Source: Alkalibacillus flavidus
GTDB lineage: Bacteria > Bacillota > Bacilli > Bacillales > Alkalibacillaceae
Direction: 5' to 3'
Length of the DNA stretch: 64,000 bases
Assembly: GCF_040545925.1 (NCBI RefSeq)
Contig: NZ_JBEPMX010000009.1
Coordinates: 58,731-122,730 of the forward strand
Each line of letters begins with the position of its first letter. Within the stretch, counting starts at the first letter, position 1. Shown piece after piece: positions 41,194 through 50,043 of the stretch. The position numbers and the translations under genes are program-made. Under the pieces are notes generated by a model. That model ran no database searches, was not told the DNA's origin, and saw only the letters and a list, made by a program, of their open reading frames with translations.

Positions 41194-42135
41194 ATGACTG
41201 ACAGATCGATCGTGCAACAAGGGGCGTTATTCGCCTTAGCGTTTATCGCGTTGTTGCTCATGACGTTTTTTATACCATTTATAAGTATTATCACGATTTT
41301 TCTATTACCGATACCATTCATCCTTTTAACATATCGTTACGGATGGAAGGTGGGTGGTGTCGTTTGGATCATCACCACTTTAGTGAGCATTCCGTTATTA
41401 ACACTCTACTCATTGCCACTTTCAATTGTGATGGGTCTAAGTGGAGTGATCATTGGAGCAGCGATGCACGGACAACGTCATCCTTATGAAGTGTTAGCTC
41501 GAGGGACGATAGGGTTTGCTGTGACGATTGCGCTCCTATACGCATCAACGCAATTAATATTTGACGTGAATTGGACACAACAAGCTGAAACGTTAATGGA
41601 AGAATCATTAACATCAACGACGACCATGTTAGAAGAGACAGGTGTCGATGTAGCACCAGAGGATCTAGAAATCGTCCGGAACAGTTTCTATGATCTCGTT
41701 TATCTCATTCCGACCTCGATAGTGCTCTTAGGTCTTGGTCTTGCATTTATCGCTCAATGGTTGAGTTATAAATGGCTCAATCGATCGGAACAGCGAAAAC
41801 ATCGATTTCCGCCATTTAGGTATTTTACGTTTCCGAATAGCTTGATTTGGATCTTCCTATTAGGCATCATTATGTCATGGATTTATACCGAGCCAACTGA
41901 TACGATGTATTTAGCAGCAACGAATTTATATGCGCTACCAGGATTATTGCTCGTTTTACAAGGCATGGCATTTGTCTTTTACTATGCACATTATAAAAAC
42001 TGGTCTAATACGTTACCAGTGTTAGTCGTTGTCGCTTTTGTGTTATTTCCATTTATTATAACGTTCCCATTACGGATATTAGGGATTTTCGATTTAGGTT
42101 TTCGCTTGCGGCAACGCTTAACTGGAAACAAATAA
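41194..42135 (+). CDS. yybS: DUF2232 membrane protein (YybS)
   Basis: About 313 residues with eight or so membrane segments. The opening VQQGALFALAFIALLLMTFFIP and the paired helices fit YybS/DUF2232, whose members resemble ECF S-components. The role is unknown, but the gene is consistently upstream of gdpP. I start at the ATG at 41194 because TTGAGGTG lies seven bases before it; the GTG at 41152 would add 14 charged residues unlike the family. Confidence 0.88.
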   Translation: MTDRSIVQQGALFALAFIALLLMTFFIPFISIITIFLLPIPFILLTYRYGWKVGGVVWIITTLVSIPLLTLYSLPLSIVMGLSGVIIGAAMHGQRHPYEVLARGTIGFAVTIALLYASTQLIFDVNWTQQAETLMEESLTSTTTMLEETGVDVAPEDLEIVRNSFYDLVYLIPTSIVLLGLGLAFIAQWLSYKWLNRSEQRKHRFPPFRYFTFPNSLIWIFLLGIIMSWIYTEPTDTMYLAATNLYALPGLLLVLQGMAFVFYYAHYKNWSNTLPVLVVVAFVLFPFIITFPLRILGIFDLGFRLRQRLTGNK

Positions 42136-42168
42136 AGATGTGTTGAAACATCTTAGGAGATGACGTTT

Positions 42169-44142
42169 ATGAATGATGTCAAAAAGTTAATCACAAACAA
42201 AAATATATGGTTTCTTCATGCGTTAACGGTCGTATCATTATGTATCGTCATTTATAATCACTGGATGATTGGTCTGGCGTTATCGTTAATTTTCGGATTA
42301 ATTATTTTCTCGGGCCTTCGAACAGAAGATCGACTGAAGCGAAAAATCGAACAATATATTTCGACGCTATCGTACCGCGTGAAAAAAGTCGGTGAAGAAG
42401 CGTTGCTCGAAATGCCGTTCGGAATCGTGCTATATAATGATGACTATCAGATCGAGTGGGCTAACCCGTACATGAATGATTTCATGGAATCGGATGACAC
42501 CCTCATTGGCGAGAATTTGTCAGACCTATCAGGTGATTTGATTAAAGCCATCAAAGATGAGAACGATGATTTGCGAGTCGAGATTGACGGCAAAATTTAT
42601 CGCGCCGTTATTAAACGCGAAGAAAAGCTTGTTTATTTCTTCGACCGCACGATGTATGCCGATTTAGAGAAACGTTATCAAAATGAAGAAACAGTTCTAT
42701 CGATTATTTATCTTGATAATTACGAAGAATTAACTCAGGCGATGGATGACACATCAAAAAGCCGCATGAACTCACGAGTTACGTCAATATTGAATCGATG
42801 GTCAAAAGAGAATGGCTTTTATTTAAAACGAACATCACAAGAACGGTTTTTAGCGGTCATGGATCGTAAAACATTAGAAAAGTTAGAAGCGAATAAATTT
42901 GAAATATTAGATGACGTTCGCGAACTTATTTCAGATCAAAATGTACCATTAACACTTAGTATTGGCATTGGCCGTGGTACAGCTGATTTACGTGAGTTAG
43001 GTGACATGGCTCAATCGAGTCTTGATCTAGCTTTAGGTCGTGGTGGTGACCAAGTCGCGATTAAAGATGAGCAAGGTAAAGTGAAGTTCTATGGTGGTAA
43101 AACGAATCCGATGGAAAAACGGACTCGCGTTCGCGCACGTGTCATTTCTCACGCGCTTCGTGAATTAGTGAATGAAAGTGATCAAGTGTTGATTATGGGG
43201 CACAAGATGCCTGATATGGACTCGATCGGGTCCTCGATCGGAATTTTAAAGCTGGCCCAACAAAATAACAAAGAAGGTTACGTCGTGTTTGACCGCGATG
43301 GTATGAATACAGGCGTTCAGAAGTTAATTGACGAAATCGATGAGGACGAAGAGTTGTCAGAACAGTTCGCCTCACCAGAAGAAGCGCTCGACATGGTGAC
43401 GAAAAATACACTCATCGTTGTCGTCGATACGCACAAGCCATCAATGGTGATGGAAGAAAAACTATTAAACCGCACAGAACATGTTGTCGTTATTGACCAC
43501 CATAGACGTGCGGAAGAATTTATTAATGACCCAACATTGGTTTATATGGAGCCATATGCTTCATCAACTGCAGAGCTCGTAACGGAGTTGTTACAATACC
43601 AAGATGGACGTGTGAAATTAACGACACTTGAATCGTCCTCGTTATTAGCTGGTATCATTGTGGATACGAAGTCGTTTACCTTGCGCACAGGGTCGCGTAC
43701 GTTCGATGCAGCGTCTTATTTACGTTCTAAAGGGGCAGACACCGTTTTTGTCCAAAAGCTACTCAAAGAAGACTTAGACGTGTATGTGAAGCGCAGTGAG
43801 CTGGTCAAAAGCGCGACGATTTTCAAAGAAGGCGTGGCGATTGCGAAAGGCCATACGGGTGTGAGTTACGGCCCGATCATTATCGCTCAAGCCGCTGATA
43901 CGTTATTAACGATGGATGGGGTTAAAGCCTCGTTCGTTATTTCAGAGCGAAGTGATAACCAAATTGGCGTTAGCGCCCGTTCTTTAGGTGAAATTAATGT
44001 TCAAGTTTTAATGGAAAAAATGAACGGCGGTGGACATTTAACGAATGCTGCGACACAATTAGAAGATACGACAATTGAACAAGTAGAAGAACAATTGCGT
44101 GATATTATCGATGACTATATGCAAGGAGGGGACTCATCATGA
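42169..44142 (+). CDS. gdpP: Cyclic-di-AMP phosphodiesterase GdpP
   Basis: A 657-residue membrane enzyme. Two N-terminal membrane helices (about 12-50), a PAS domain (about 75-150), a degenerate GGDEF domain (about 165-300) and a DHH-DHHA1 phosphodiesterase (about 330-650) are seen. DHH motifs are intact: MGHKMPDMDSIGS, VDTHKP, VIDHHRR and GGGHLTNAAT. It hydrolyses c-di-AMP to pApA and so affects potassium, osmotic and cell-wall homeostasis. The ATG at 42169 with TAGGAG nine bases upstream is preferred to the ATG at 42160. Overlaps rplI by four bases. Confidence 0.96.
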   Translation: MNDVKKLITNKNIWFLHALTVVSLCIVIYNHWMIGLALSLIFGLIIFSGLRTEDRLKRKIEQYISTLSYRVKKVGEEALLEMPFGIVLYNDDYQIEWANPYMNDFMESDDTLIGENLSDLSGDLIKAIKDENDDLRVEIDGKIYRAVIKREEKLVYFFDRTMYADLEKRYQNEETVLSIIYLDNYEELTQAMDDTSKSRMNSRVTSILNRWSKENGFYLKRTSQERFLAVMDRKTLEKLEANKFEILDDVRELISDQNVPLTLSIGIGRGTADLRELGDMAQSSLDLALGRGGDQVAIKDEQGKVKFYGGKTNPMEKRTRVRARVISHALRELVNESDQVLIMGHKMPDMDSIGSSIGILKLAQQNNKEGYVVFDRDGMNTGVQKLIDEIDEDEELSEQFASPEEALDMVTKNTLIVVVDTHKPSMVMEEKLLNRTEHVVVIDHHRRAEEFINDPTLVYMEPYASSTAELVTELLQYQDGRVKLTTLESSSLLAGIIVDTKSFTLRTGSRTFDAASYLRSKGADTVFVQKLLKEDLDVYVKRSELVKSATIFKEGVAIAKGHTGVSYGPIIIAQAADTLLTMDGVKASFVISERSDNQIGVSARSLGEINVQVLMEKMNGGGHLTNAATQLEDTTIEQVEEQLRDIIDDYMQGGDSS

Positions 44143-44585
44143 AAGTAATTTTCACAAGTGATGTTAAAGGCAAAGGCAAAAAAGGCGAAGTGAAAGACGT
44201 TAACGAAGGTTATGCGCGTAACTATTTATTTAAACACAACCTGGCTGTAGAAGCGACAAAAGGAAACTTAAAGCAGCTTGAAGGCCAGAAGAAAAAACAA
44301 CAAGAAAAAGAGCAAGAAGAACTCGATGAAGCGAAACGACTAAAAGACACACTAGAAGATCTAACGGTTGAATTATCAGCGAAATCAGGTGACGGTGGTC
44401 GTTTGTTTGGCTCTGTTACAAGCAAACACATCGCTGATGAATTAAAGCAAGCGCACAACATTAAAATTGATAAACGTAAAATTGAATTAGACGAACCGAT
44501 TCGCACACTCGGTTATACGAATGTCCCTGTTAAATTACATCCGGATGTGAGTGGCACGCTTAAAGTGCATGTCGCTGAAAAGTAA
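44139..44585 (+). CDS. rplI: 50S ribosomal protein L9
   Basis: A 148-residue L9. The N-terminal RNA-binding domain (MKVIFTSDVKGKGKKGEVKDV and NEGYARNYLF) is joined by a long charged helix (about 42-75) to the C-terminal domain ending in KLHPDVSGTLKVHVAEK. Normal length. It starts in the gdpP stop codon, showing translational coupling as in Bacillus subtilis yybT-rplI-dnaC. Confidence 0.98.
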   Translation: MKVIFTSDVKGKGKKGEVKDVNEGYARNYLFKHNLAVEATKGNLKQLEGQKKKQQEKEQEELDEAKRLKDTLEDLTVELSAKSGDGGRLFGSVTSKHIADELKQAHNIKIDKRKIELDEPIRTLGYTNVPVKLHPDVSGTLKVHVAEK

Positions 44586-44618
44586 TCGACCCACTCCGAA
44601 ACAAAAGGAGGGAATGAC

Positions 44619-45983
44619 GTGGCAGATGATCCAACAAACGATCGCACCCCACCTCATAATATAGAAGCCGAACAAGCGGTTTTGGGTGCTATTTTCCTAG
44701 AACCGAATGCGATTGTGACGGCAAGTGAAATTATCCAACCTGAAGATTTTTATCGCGTCAGTCATAAGCGCGTCTTTGAAATCATGGTTCAATTAATGGA
44801 CAAAGGCGAGCCCATTGACCTAGTTACCGTGACGACTGAATTATCGAATGCTGAAATGTTAAACGATATCGGTGGTGTCTCGTATTTAACCGACATCGCA
44901 AATTCAGTCCCAACAGCAGCGAATATCGAGTATTATGCTCGCATCGTGAACGAAAAATCGACTTTGCGTCGTATTATTTCATCAGCTACGGGCATTGTCA
45001 CGAAGACGTTTGAAGAAAACGAAGAAGTGCCAGAATTACTCGATTATGCTGAGCGCTCGATTTTAGATATTTCGCAAGAACAGGCTTCCGGTAAGTTCCG
45101 TAATATTAAAGACGTCTTAGTGAACGTGTACGATAACATTGAGCAATTGCACCATAATGACGAAGATGTCACCGGTGTTGCAACAGGCTTCAATGATTTA
45201 GACCAAATCACATCAGGTTTCCAAAAAAATGATCTCGTCATTATTGCGGCGCGTCCATCAGTCGGTAAGACGGCCTTTGCGTTAAACATTGCACAAAACG
45301 TGGCGATTAATTCGGATGAGAATGTCGCGCTGTTCAGTTTAGAGATGGGGGCTGAACAACTCGTCAGCCGTATGTTGTGTGCAGAAGGTAATATTGATGC
45401 GCAGCGGTTACGGACAGGCCGTTTAGAAGATGAAGACTGGGGCAAGCTGACGATGGCTATGGGTAGTCTTTCGACAGCAGGTATCTACATTGACGATACA
45501 CCAGGTGTTAAAATCAATGAAATCCGCTCGAAGTGTCGTCGTCTTAAGCAAGACCAAGGCCTCGGCATGATCATGATTGACTACTTACAGCTCATTCAAG
45601 GCTCTCCAGGCGGTAGTGAAAGTCGTCAACAAGAAGTATCTGAGATTTCCCGTTCACTGAAAGCATTAGCGCTTGAATTAGGCGTCCCTGTCATCGCGTT
45701 ATCACAGTTATCGCGTGGTGTAGAACAACGCCAAGACAAACGCCCAATCATGTCAGACTTACGTGAATCTGGAAGTATTGAGCAGGACGCGGATATTGTT
45801 GGCTTCTTATACCGTGATGATTATTATGAAGAAGAAAGCGAAAAAGAAAATATTATCGAAATCATGATCGCTAAACAACGTAACGGCCCAGTTGGAACAG
45901 TTGAGCTAGCCTTTGTGAAAGAATACAATAAATTCGTTGATTTAGACAGGCGATATGATGACGCCGATATTCCACCAGCTTAA
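44619..45983 (+). CDS. dnaB: Replicative DNA helicase (DnaB-type)
   Basis: A 454-residue helicase. The N-terminal collar domain is PPHNIEAEQAVLGAIF, followed by a linker, and the RecA-like domain has Walker A RPSVGKTAF near residue 210 and Walker B MIMIDYLQLI. It unwinds DNA at the replication fork. In Bacillus nomenclature this gene is called dnaC. GTG start with AAAGGAGGG upstream. No intein is present. Followed by a terminator. Confidence 0.98.
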   Translation: MADDPTNDRTPPHNIEAEQAVLGAIFLEPNAIVTASEIIQPEDFYRVSHKRVFEIMVQLMDKGEPIDLVTVTTELSNAEMLNDIGGVSYLTDIANSVPTAANIEYYARIVNEKSTLRRIISSATGIVTKTFEENEEVPELLDYAERSILDISQEQASGKFRNIKDVLVNVYDNIEQLHHNDEDVTGVATGFNDLDQITSGFQKNDLVIIAARPSVGKTAFALNIAQNVAINSDENVALFSLEMGAEQLVSRMLCAEGNIDAQRLRTGRLEDEDWGKLTMAMGSLSTAGIYIDDTPGVKINEIRSKCRRLKQDQGLGMIMIDYLQLIQGSPGGSESRQQEVSEISRSLKALALELGVPVIALSQLSRGVEQRQDKRPIMSDLRESGSIEQDADIVGFLYRDDYYEEESEKENIIEIMIAKQRNGPVGTVELAFVKEYNKFVDLDRRYDDADIPPA

Positions 45984-46020
45984 CCTACGCATCATGAGGA
46001 TGTGTAGGTTTCTTTTTTTT
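45982..46020 (+). terminator. Terminator after the helicase gene
   Basis: AACCTACGCATC pairs with GATGTGTAGGTT and is followed by TCTTTTTTTT. Confidence 0.92.
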
Positions 46021-46146
46021 GTTACAATAAACGTACATTTTTCAACACATTTATTATTTTATTCGGATTTTAATTCAAAACAGTAAATAATTATGATAAT
46101 ATAGGCGTGGATCAATTGGATATCGGAATGTTTAGGAGGATTATAT

Positions 46147-47436
46147 ATGACGACAGCAGTGGTTGTAGGAACACAATGGGGAGATGAAGGGAAAGGCAAG
46201 ATTACCGATTTTCTCGCGAAACAAGCAGATGTCGTAGCCCGTTATCAAGGTGGCGATAATGCCGGGCACACAATTCAGTTTAATGGGGATACATATAAGT
46301 TACACCTCATTCCTTCAGGGGTCTTTAACCCAGATAAATTATGTTTATTAGGAAACGGAATGGTGATTAATCCAGAATCGTTAATAAAGGAAATGGCGTA
46401 TGTTCAGGCAGCGGGTATTGAACTCGATCATTTACGAATCAGCAACCGCGCTCAAGTCATTATGCCTTATCATATTGAGTTAGATCGTTTACAAGAAGCC
46501 CGTAAAGGCAAAGACGAACAAATCGGCACAACGCAAAAAGGGATCGGCCCAGCTTATAGTGATAAAATCAATCGGTCAGGTATTCGTATTGCCGATTTAC
46601 TGGATGCCAATCAATTGTACGATCGCGTGACACGTGAAGTGGCAGAGAAAAATGAATGGTTAACCAAGCTTTATCAGGCTGAACCATTGGATGCTGAAGC
46701 GATTTATGACACGTATCGTCAATATGGCGAACAACTAGCGCCTTATGTCACGGATACATCATTCACACTTGATGAAGCATTAACGAATGGGGACAACGTG
46801 TTGTTTGAAGGTGCTCAAGGCGTCATGCTCGACATCGACCAAGGCACGTATCCGTATGTCACATCGTCGAACACGTCCGCTGCAGGCGTTGCGACGGGAA
46901 GCGGCATTGGTCCAAATAAAATTGATCGGATTATCGGCGTGTCTAAAGCATATACATCGCGAGTCGGTGACGGCCCATTTCCGACTGAATTAGAGGATGA
47001 GATTGGTGAAACGATTCGCGAAGTCGGTCGTGAGTACGGGACGACGACTGGACGCCCGCGCCGTGTCGGTTGGTTTGATGCTGTTGTGATTAATCACGCT
47101 CGTCGTACAAGCGGTGTGACAGATCTGTCGCTCAATTCACTCGATGTTCTCTCGGGGATTGAAGAGGTTAAGATTTGTGTCGGTTATGAGTATCGCGGTG
47201 AGACGATCCGCAGCTATCCAGCGACGCACCAAGCGTTAACAGAGTGTACACCTGTTTACGAAACGCTCCCTGGTTGGCACGGCGATTTATCGAATGTTCG
47301 CTCATTTGAAGCGTTGCCGGAAGCGGCTCAGCACTATATTGAACGAATCGAAGCCCTAACACAAACACGCGTGTCGATTTTCTCAGTTGGTCCAGACCGC
47401 GACCAAACCATCGTCCGCGAACCGATCTTTCAGTAA
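46147..47436 (+). CDS. purA: Adenylosuccinate synthetase
   Basis: A 429-residue GTP-dependent enzyme with the P-loop WGDEGKGKITDFLA near the N-terminus, the IMP-binding GTTQKGIGPAYSDK and the aspartate-loop region TTTGRPRRVGWFD. It converts IMP and aspartate to adenylosuccinate in AMP synthesis. AGGAGG lies upstream of the ATG. No purine riboswitch or clear PurR box was found in the 163 bp upstream. Confidence 0.98.
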   Translation: MTTAVVVGTQWGDEGKGKITDFLAKQADVVARYQGGDNAGHTIQFNGDTYKLHLIPSGVFNPDKLCLLGNGMVINPESLIKEMAYVQAAGIELDHLRISNRAQVIMPYHIELDRLQEARKGKDEQIGTTQKGIGPAYSDKINRSGIRIADLLDANQLYDRVTREVAEKNEWLTKLYQAEPLDAEAIYDTYRQYGEQLAPYVTDTSFTLDEALTNGDNVLFEGAQGVMLDIDQGTYPYVTSSNTSAAGVATGSGIGPNKIDRIIGVSKAYTSRVGDGPFPTELEDEIGETIREVGREYGTTTGRPRRVGWFDAVVINHARRTSGVTDLSLNSLDVLSGIEEVKICVGYEYRGETIRSYPATHQALTECTPVYETLPGWHGDLSNVRSFEALPEAAQHYIERIEALTQTRVSIFSVGPDRDQTIVREPIFQ

Positions 47437-47444
47437 AATTGAAG

Positions 47445-47541
47445 ATTGTTAGACAATCCTTGTAGATTGTCTAACAATCTCTTCAAACTATCTAACAATG
47501 TCAGGACATTGTCTAACAATTGGCCTGAATTATCTAACAAT
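47445..47541. repeat. Array of five near-palindromes with exact 21-bp period
   Basis: The 13-bp motif ATTGTCTAACAAT, or a variant, starts at 47445 (as its reverse complement), 47466, 47487, 47508 and 47529, that is, every 21 bp. The eight-base spacers are unrelated. It lies between the purA stop codon and the purA terminator. Motif differs from the 28.45-kb array but has the same period. Confidence 0.82.
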
Positions 47542-47561
47542 CTTAATGTAATACACAATAA

Positions 47562-47605
47562 ATCCCCGTGATCAGCTTGTCTGAACACGGGGATGTCACT
47601 TTTTC
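47562..47605 (+). terminator. Terminator downstream of purA
   Basis: ATCCCCGTG and CACGGGGAT pair with an inner TCAG/CTGA stem. The T run (TTTTT) starts a few bases later than usual. Confidence 0.7.
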
Positions 47606-47626
47606 AAAAATATTTTCCGAAATAGC

Positions 47627-47656
47627 TTGTCAAAATAAAAAATGCTGTGGTAATAT
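47627..47656 (+). promoter_or_regulatory. Promoter of tRNA-Asp
   Basis: TTGTCA (47627-47632), an 18-bp spacer and TAATAT (47651-47656), 19 bp before the tRNA. Confidence 0.7.
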
Positions 47657-47674
47657 TTAATTTGTCGGCAAAAT

Positions 47675-47751
47675 GGTCCGGTAGTTCAGTTGGTTAGAAT
47701 GCCTGCCTGTCACGCAGGAGGTCGCGGGTTCGAGTCCCGTCCGGACCGCCA
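47675..47751 (+). tRNA. tRNA-Asp (anticodon GUC)
   Basis: A 77-nt cloverleaf with acceptor stem GGTCCGG/CCGGACC, anticodon loop CTGTCAC giving GUC, T loop GTTCGAGTC and encoded CCA. Confidence 0.96.
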
Positions 47752-47762
47752 TTTTTATTCAA

Positions 47763-47778
47763 TGTTTCACGTGAAAAA
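47763..47778. promoter_or_regulatory. parS-like site 4 (one mismatch)
   Basis: TGTTTCACGTGAAAAA differs from parS at one base in the right arm. It lies in the spacer between the two tRNA genes. Confidence 0.6.
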
Positions 47779-47924
47779 ATGATGGCCCAAACAAGTCGAT
47801 TATATTATTTGGCTCCGTAGCTTTGCGAGCAAGAAAACTTCTTTGGAATGCTAAGTCTGTGAGCACAGTACTTAACTATTCAAAAGACAATTTAATTTAT
47901 AAGATTACCCTTTTATCTTCCATT

Positions 47925-48000
<76 letters not shown>

Positions 48001-48006
48001 TTTTTT

Positions 48007-48032
48007 AAACACAGTAATGAACTGTGTTTTTT
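48007..48032 (+). terminator. Terminator after tRNA-Phe
   Basis: AAACACAGT pairs with ACTGTGTTT around five bases, followed by T residues. Confidence 0.9.
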
Positions 48033-48179
48033 TAGTAGAATAACCTTCGAAAAATCATCATCATCAACTCGACATAACAGCTCCTTGTCGAATGTCATTG
48101 AAAAATGACGGCCACACCTACCAAACGAACATCTCAAATTCAAAATTATACCAACTTCTATACAATTTCATTACAAGTA

Positions 48180-48225
48180 TGTTAAAAAGGTTTATTAACA
48201 CGATAAAGTTATGGTAGATTATAAA
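48180..48225 (+). promoter_or_regulatory. Putative promoter with partial WalR-like box
   Basis: TGTTAA-N5-TTTATT at 48180-48196 partly matches the WalR consensus TGTWAH-N5-TGTWAH. It overlaps TTAACA (48195-48200), with TATAAA or GATTAT at 48217-48225 as -10. The second half site is poor. Confidence 0.35.
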
Positions 48226-48295
48226 ATGTGAGTTTTATATACAATTGAACGATATAGATAATTAAATATGTAGACGCTTATTGGGGGAAAAAGAA

Positions 48296-49876
48296 GTGAA
48301 TAACTTGAGAAAGTTAGTATCGAGTGGAGCACGTCGCATCTTCCAGCCATCATGGGCGAAAAAAGTAACCCTAACGGCTGTTATCGGTAGCGGTGTTATA
48401 GTCGGTTCCGTTTATGCTGACTCTATGAACAATCAATCAACTAACGATAATCTATCATCTGTATACCACGTCTATATGGGTGATAAACATATAGGAACAT
48501 TCGATCAAAAAGAAACTATTCAAGATTTTATCGACGAACAAGAGAAACAAGCTGAAAATGATCACTATCAAGACAATGTTGATTTAGTTCCATCAGAAGA
48601 AATTGATTTCGTTGAAGAAATGGTGTTCTCGACAAAACATCAATCAGATCAGGTTAAGTCGACGTTAAAAGAAGATTTATCTTTCGTTGCTTCAGCAATT
48701 GAAATTAAAGCAGGCGATCAAGTACTCGGTTACGTCAATAACTTAGATGAAGCGAACGAAGCGGTCAATCAGGTCATTTCGCAATACTTACCGGAAGGCG
48801 TCGATCAAAGCATTAATTTATTAAAAGACGATTCCAATGACTTAGACCAAACAACGTCACTTTCGTCTCTATTACCAGATAATCTCTTACAAACAGGGAC
48901 ATTACAAAACAGAGAACAAAACGACGACTCGAGTTTTAACGAAACGATCGAACTTGATGACGGTTCTACAGTCATAGACGTTGGATTTACGAAAGATGTT
49001 ACAGTAACAGAAACAAAAGTTGATGCTCAACAGTTACTAGAGGTCCAGCAATTGGTAAAACTATTAGAGCGTGGCACGGAAACGCAACAGACGTACACAG
49101 TCCAAGAAAACGATGCAATCACAACAGTAGCTAGTAAGCATGATATAAGTACAGATGAACTCATTGAATTAAACCCAGACATAGAAGAAGATAGCGTCAT
49201 TCAAGTCGGCCAAGAAATGAAAGTAACAGGTATGAGTTCATTAGTAGACGTGTCATACACAGAAACGGTAACAGAAGAAGAAACGATAGAATATGAAGAA
49301 GTCGTTGAGAAGACAGATGAACTGTACAAAGGTGACTCAGAAGTTGCGCAACAAGGTTCAGACGGTAAAAAAGAAGTCACATATGAAGTAGAAGTCGAAA
49401 ACGGTGAAGAAGTGAGCCGTGAAAAAGTCGACGAAAATGTCATCGAAGAAGCGCAAGATAAAATCGTTAAAGAAGGTACGAAAGTGGTACCATCGCGCGG
49501 AACGGGTAACTTTGTATGGCCTGCTGTAGGTGGTTATGTAACAAGTACGTACGGCCCAAGATGGGGCTCACACCATAATGGCATGGATATTGCGGGTGTA
49601 AGCAACCGTACACTTAAAGCGGCTGATAATGGAACAGTCGTTGAAGCGGGTTACCACTCAGGTGGCCACGGTAATCGAGTCATCATTGACCACAACAACG
49701 GTTACCGCACACTATACGCACATTTATCATCAATTAGCGTCAGTCCTGGTCAAACAGTACGTAAAGGCCAAGCTATTGGTCAAATGGGCTCAACCGGACG
49801 TTCAACAGGCGTTCACTTACATTTAGAATTACAGAAGAATGGTCGAACGATTAATCCAGGACCGTATTTCAGATAA
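48296..49876 (+). CDS. Secreted LysM-G5-M23 peptidoglycan endopeptidase
   Basis: About 526 residues. A signal peptide or anchor (about 18-42), an uncharacterised acidic region (45-255), a LysM domain (about 260-310, YTVQENDAITTVASKHDIS), a G5 domain (about 315-395) and a C-terminal M23 domain (about 400-526) are visible. Zinc ligands are in HHNGMDIAG and GVHLHLEL. It probably cleaves peptide crosslinks in the wall. The GTG at 48296 fits GGGGGA upstream; the TTG at 48281 would overlap this. It lies directly upstream of walRK, the regulators of such hydrolases, and ends with its own terminator. Confidence 0.9.
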   Translation: MNNLRKLVSSGARRIFQPSWAKKVTLTAVIGSGVIVGSVYADSMNNQSTNDNLSSVYHVYMGDKHIGTFDQKETIQDFIDEQEKQAENDHYQDNVDLVPSEEIDFVEEMVFSTKHQSDQVKSTLKEDLSFVASAIEIKAGDQVLGYVNNLDEANEAVNQVISQYLPEGVDQSINLLKDDSNDLDQTTSLSSLLPDNLLQTGTLQNREQNDDSSFNETIELDDGSTVIDVGFTKDVTVTETKVDAQQLLEVQQLVKLLERGTETQQTYTVQENDAITTVASKHDISTDELIELNPDIEEDSVIQVGQEMKVTGMSSLVDVSYTETVTEEETIEYEEVVEKTDELYKGDSEVAQQGSDGKKEVTYEVEVENGEEVSREKVDENVIEEAQDKIVKEGTKVVPSRGTGNFVWPAVGGYVTSTYGPRWGSHHNGMDIAGVSNRTLKAADNGTVVEAGYHSGGHGNRVIIDHNNGYRTLYAHLSSISVSPGQTVRKGQAIGQMGSTGRSTGVHLHLELQKNGRTINPGPYFR

Positions 49877-49881
49877 ACAGT

Positions 49882-49915
49882 AAAACCTCTAGCTATGGTA
49901 GCTAGAGGTTTTATT
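49882..49915 (+). terminator. Terminator after the LysM-G5-M23 gene
   Basis: AAAACCTCTAGCTA pairs with TAGCTAGAGGTTTT, followed by ATT. Confidence 0.88.
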
Positions 49916-50043
49916 ACACTTAAAGGCTTATTCTGTTTTGGCTATGACACACTACAATAAATCAAAAAATGGTAGTCACGTAAGACATTAACGAGGAAGT
50001 ACGTTAAAATAGAAAGTAAATACACGAAGGATGGTGTCAGACA

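Noticed and set aside
47437..47605. Riboswitch in the purA 3' region
   Set aside because: The regular 21-bp array and the terminator explain the structure; no known aptamer consensus was seen, and the region is downstream, not upstream, of purA.
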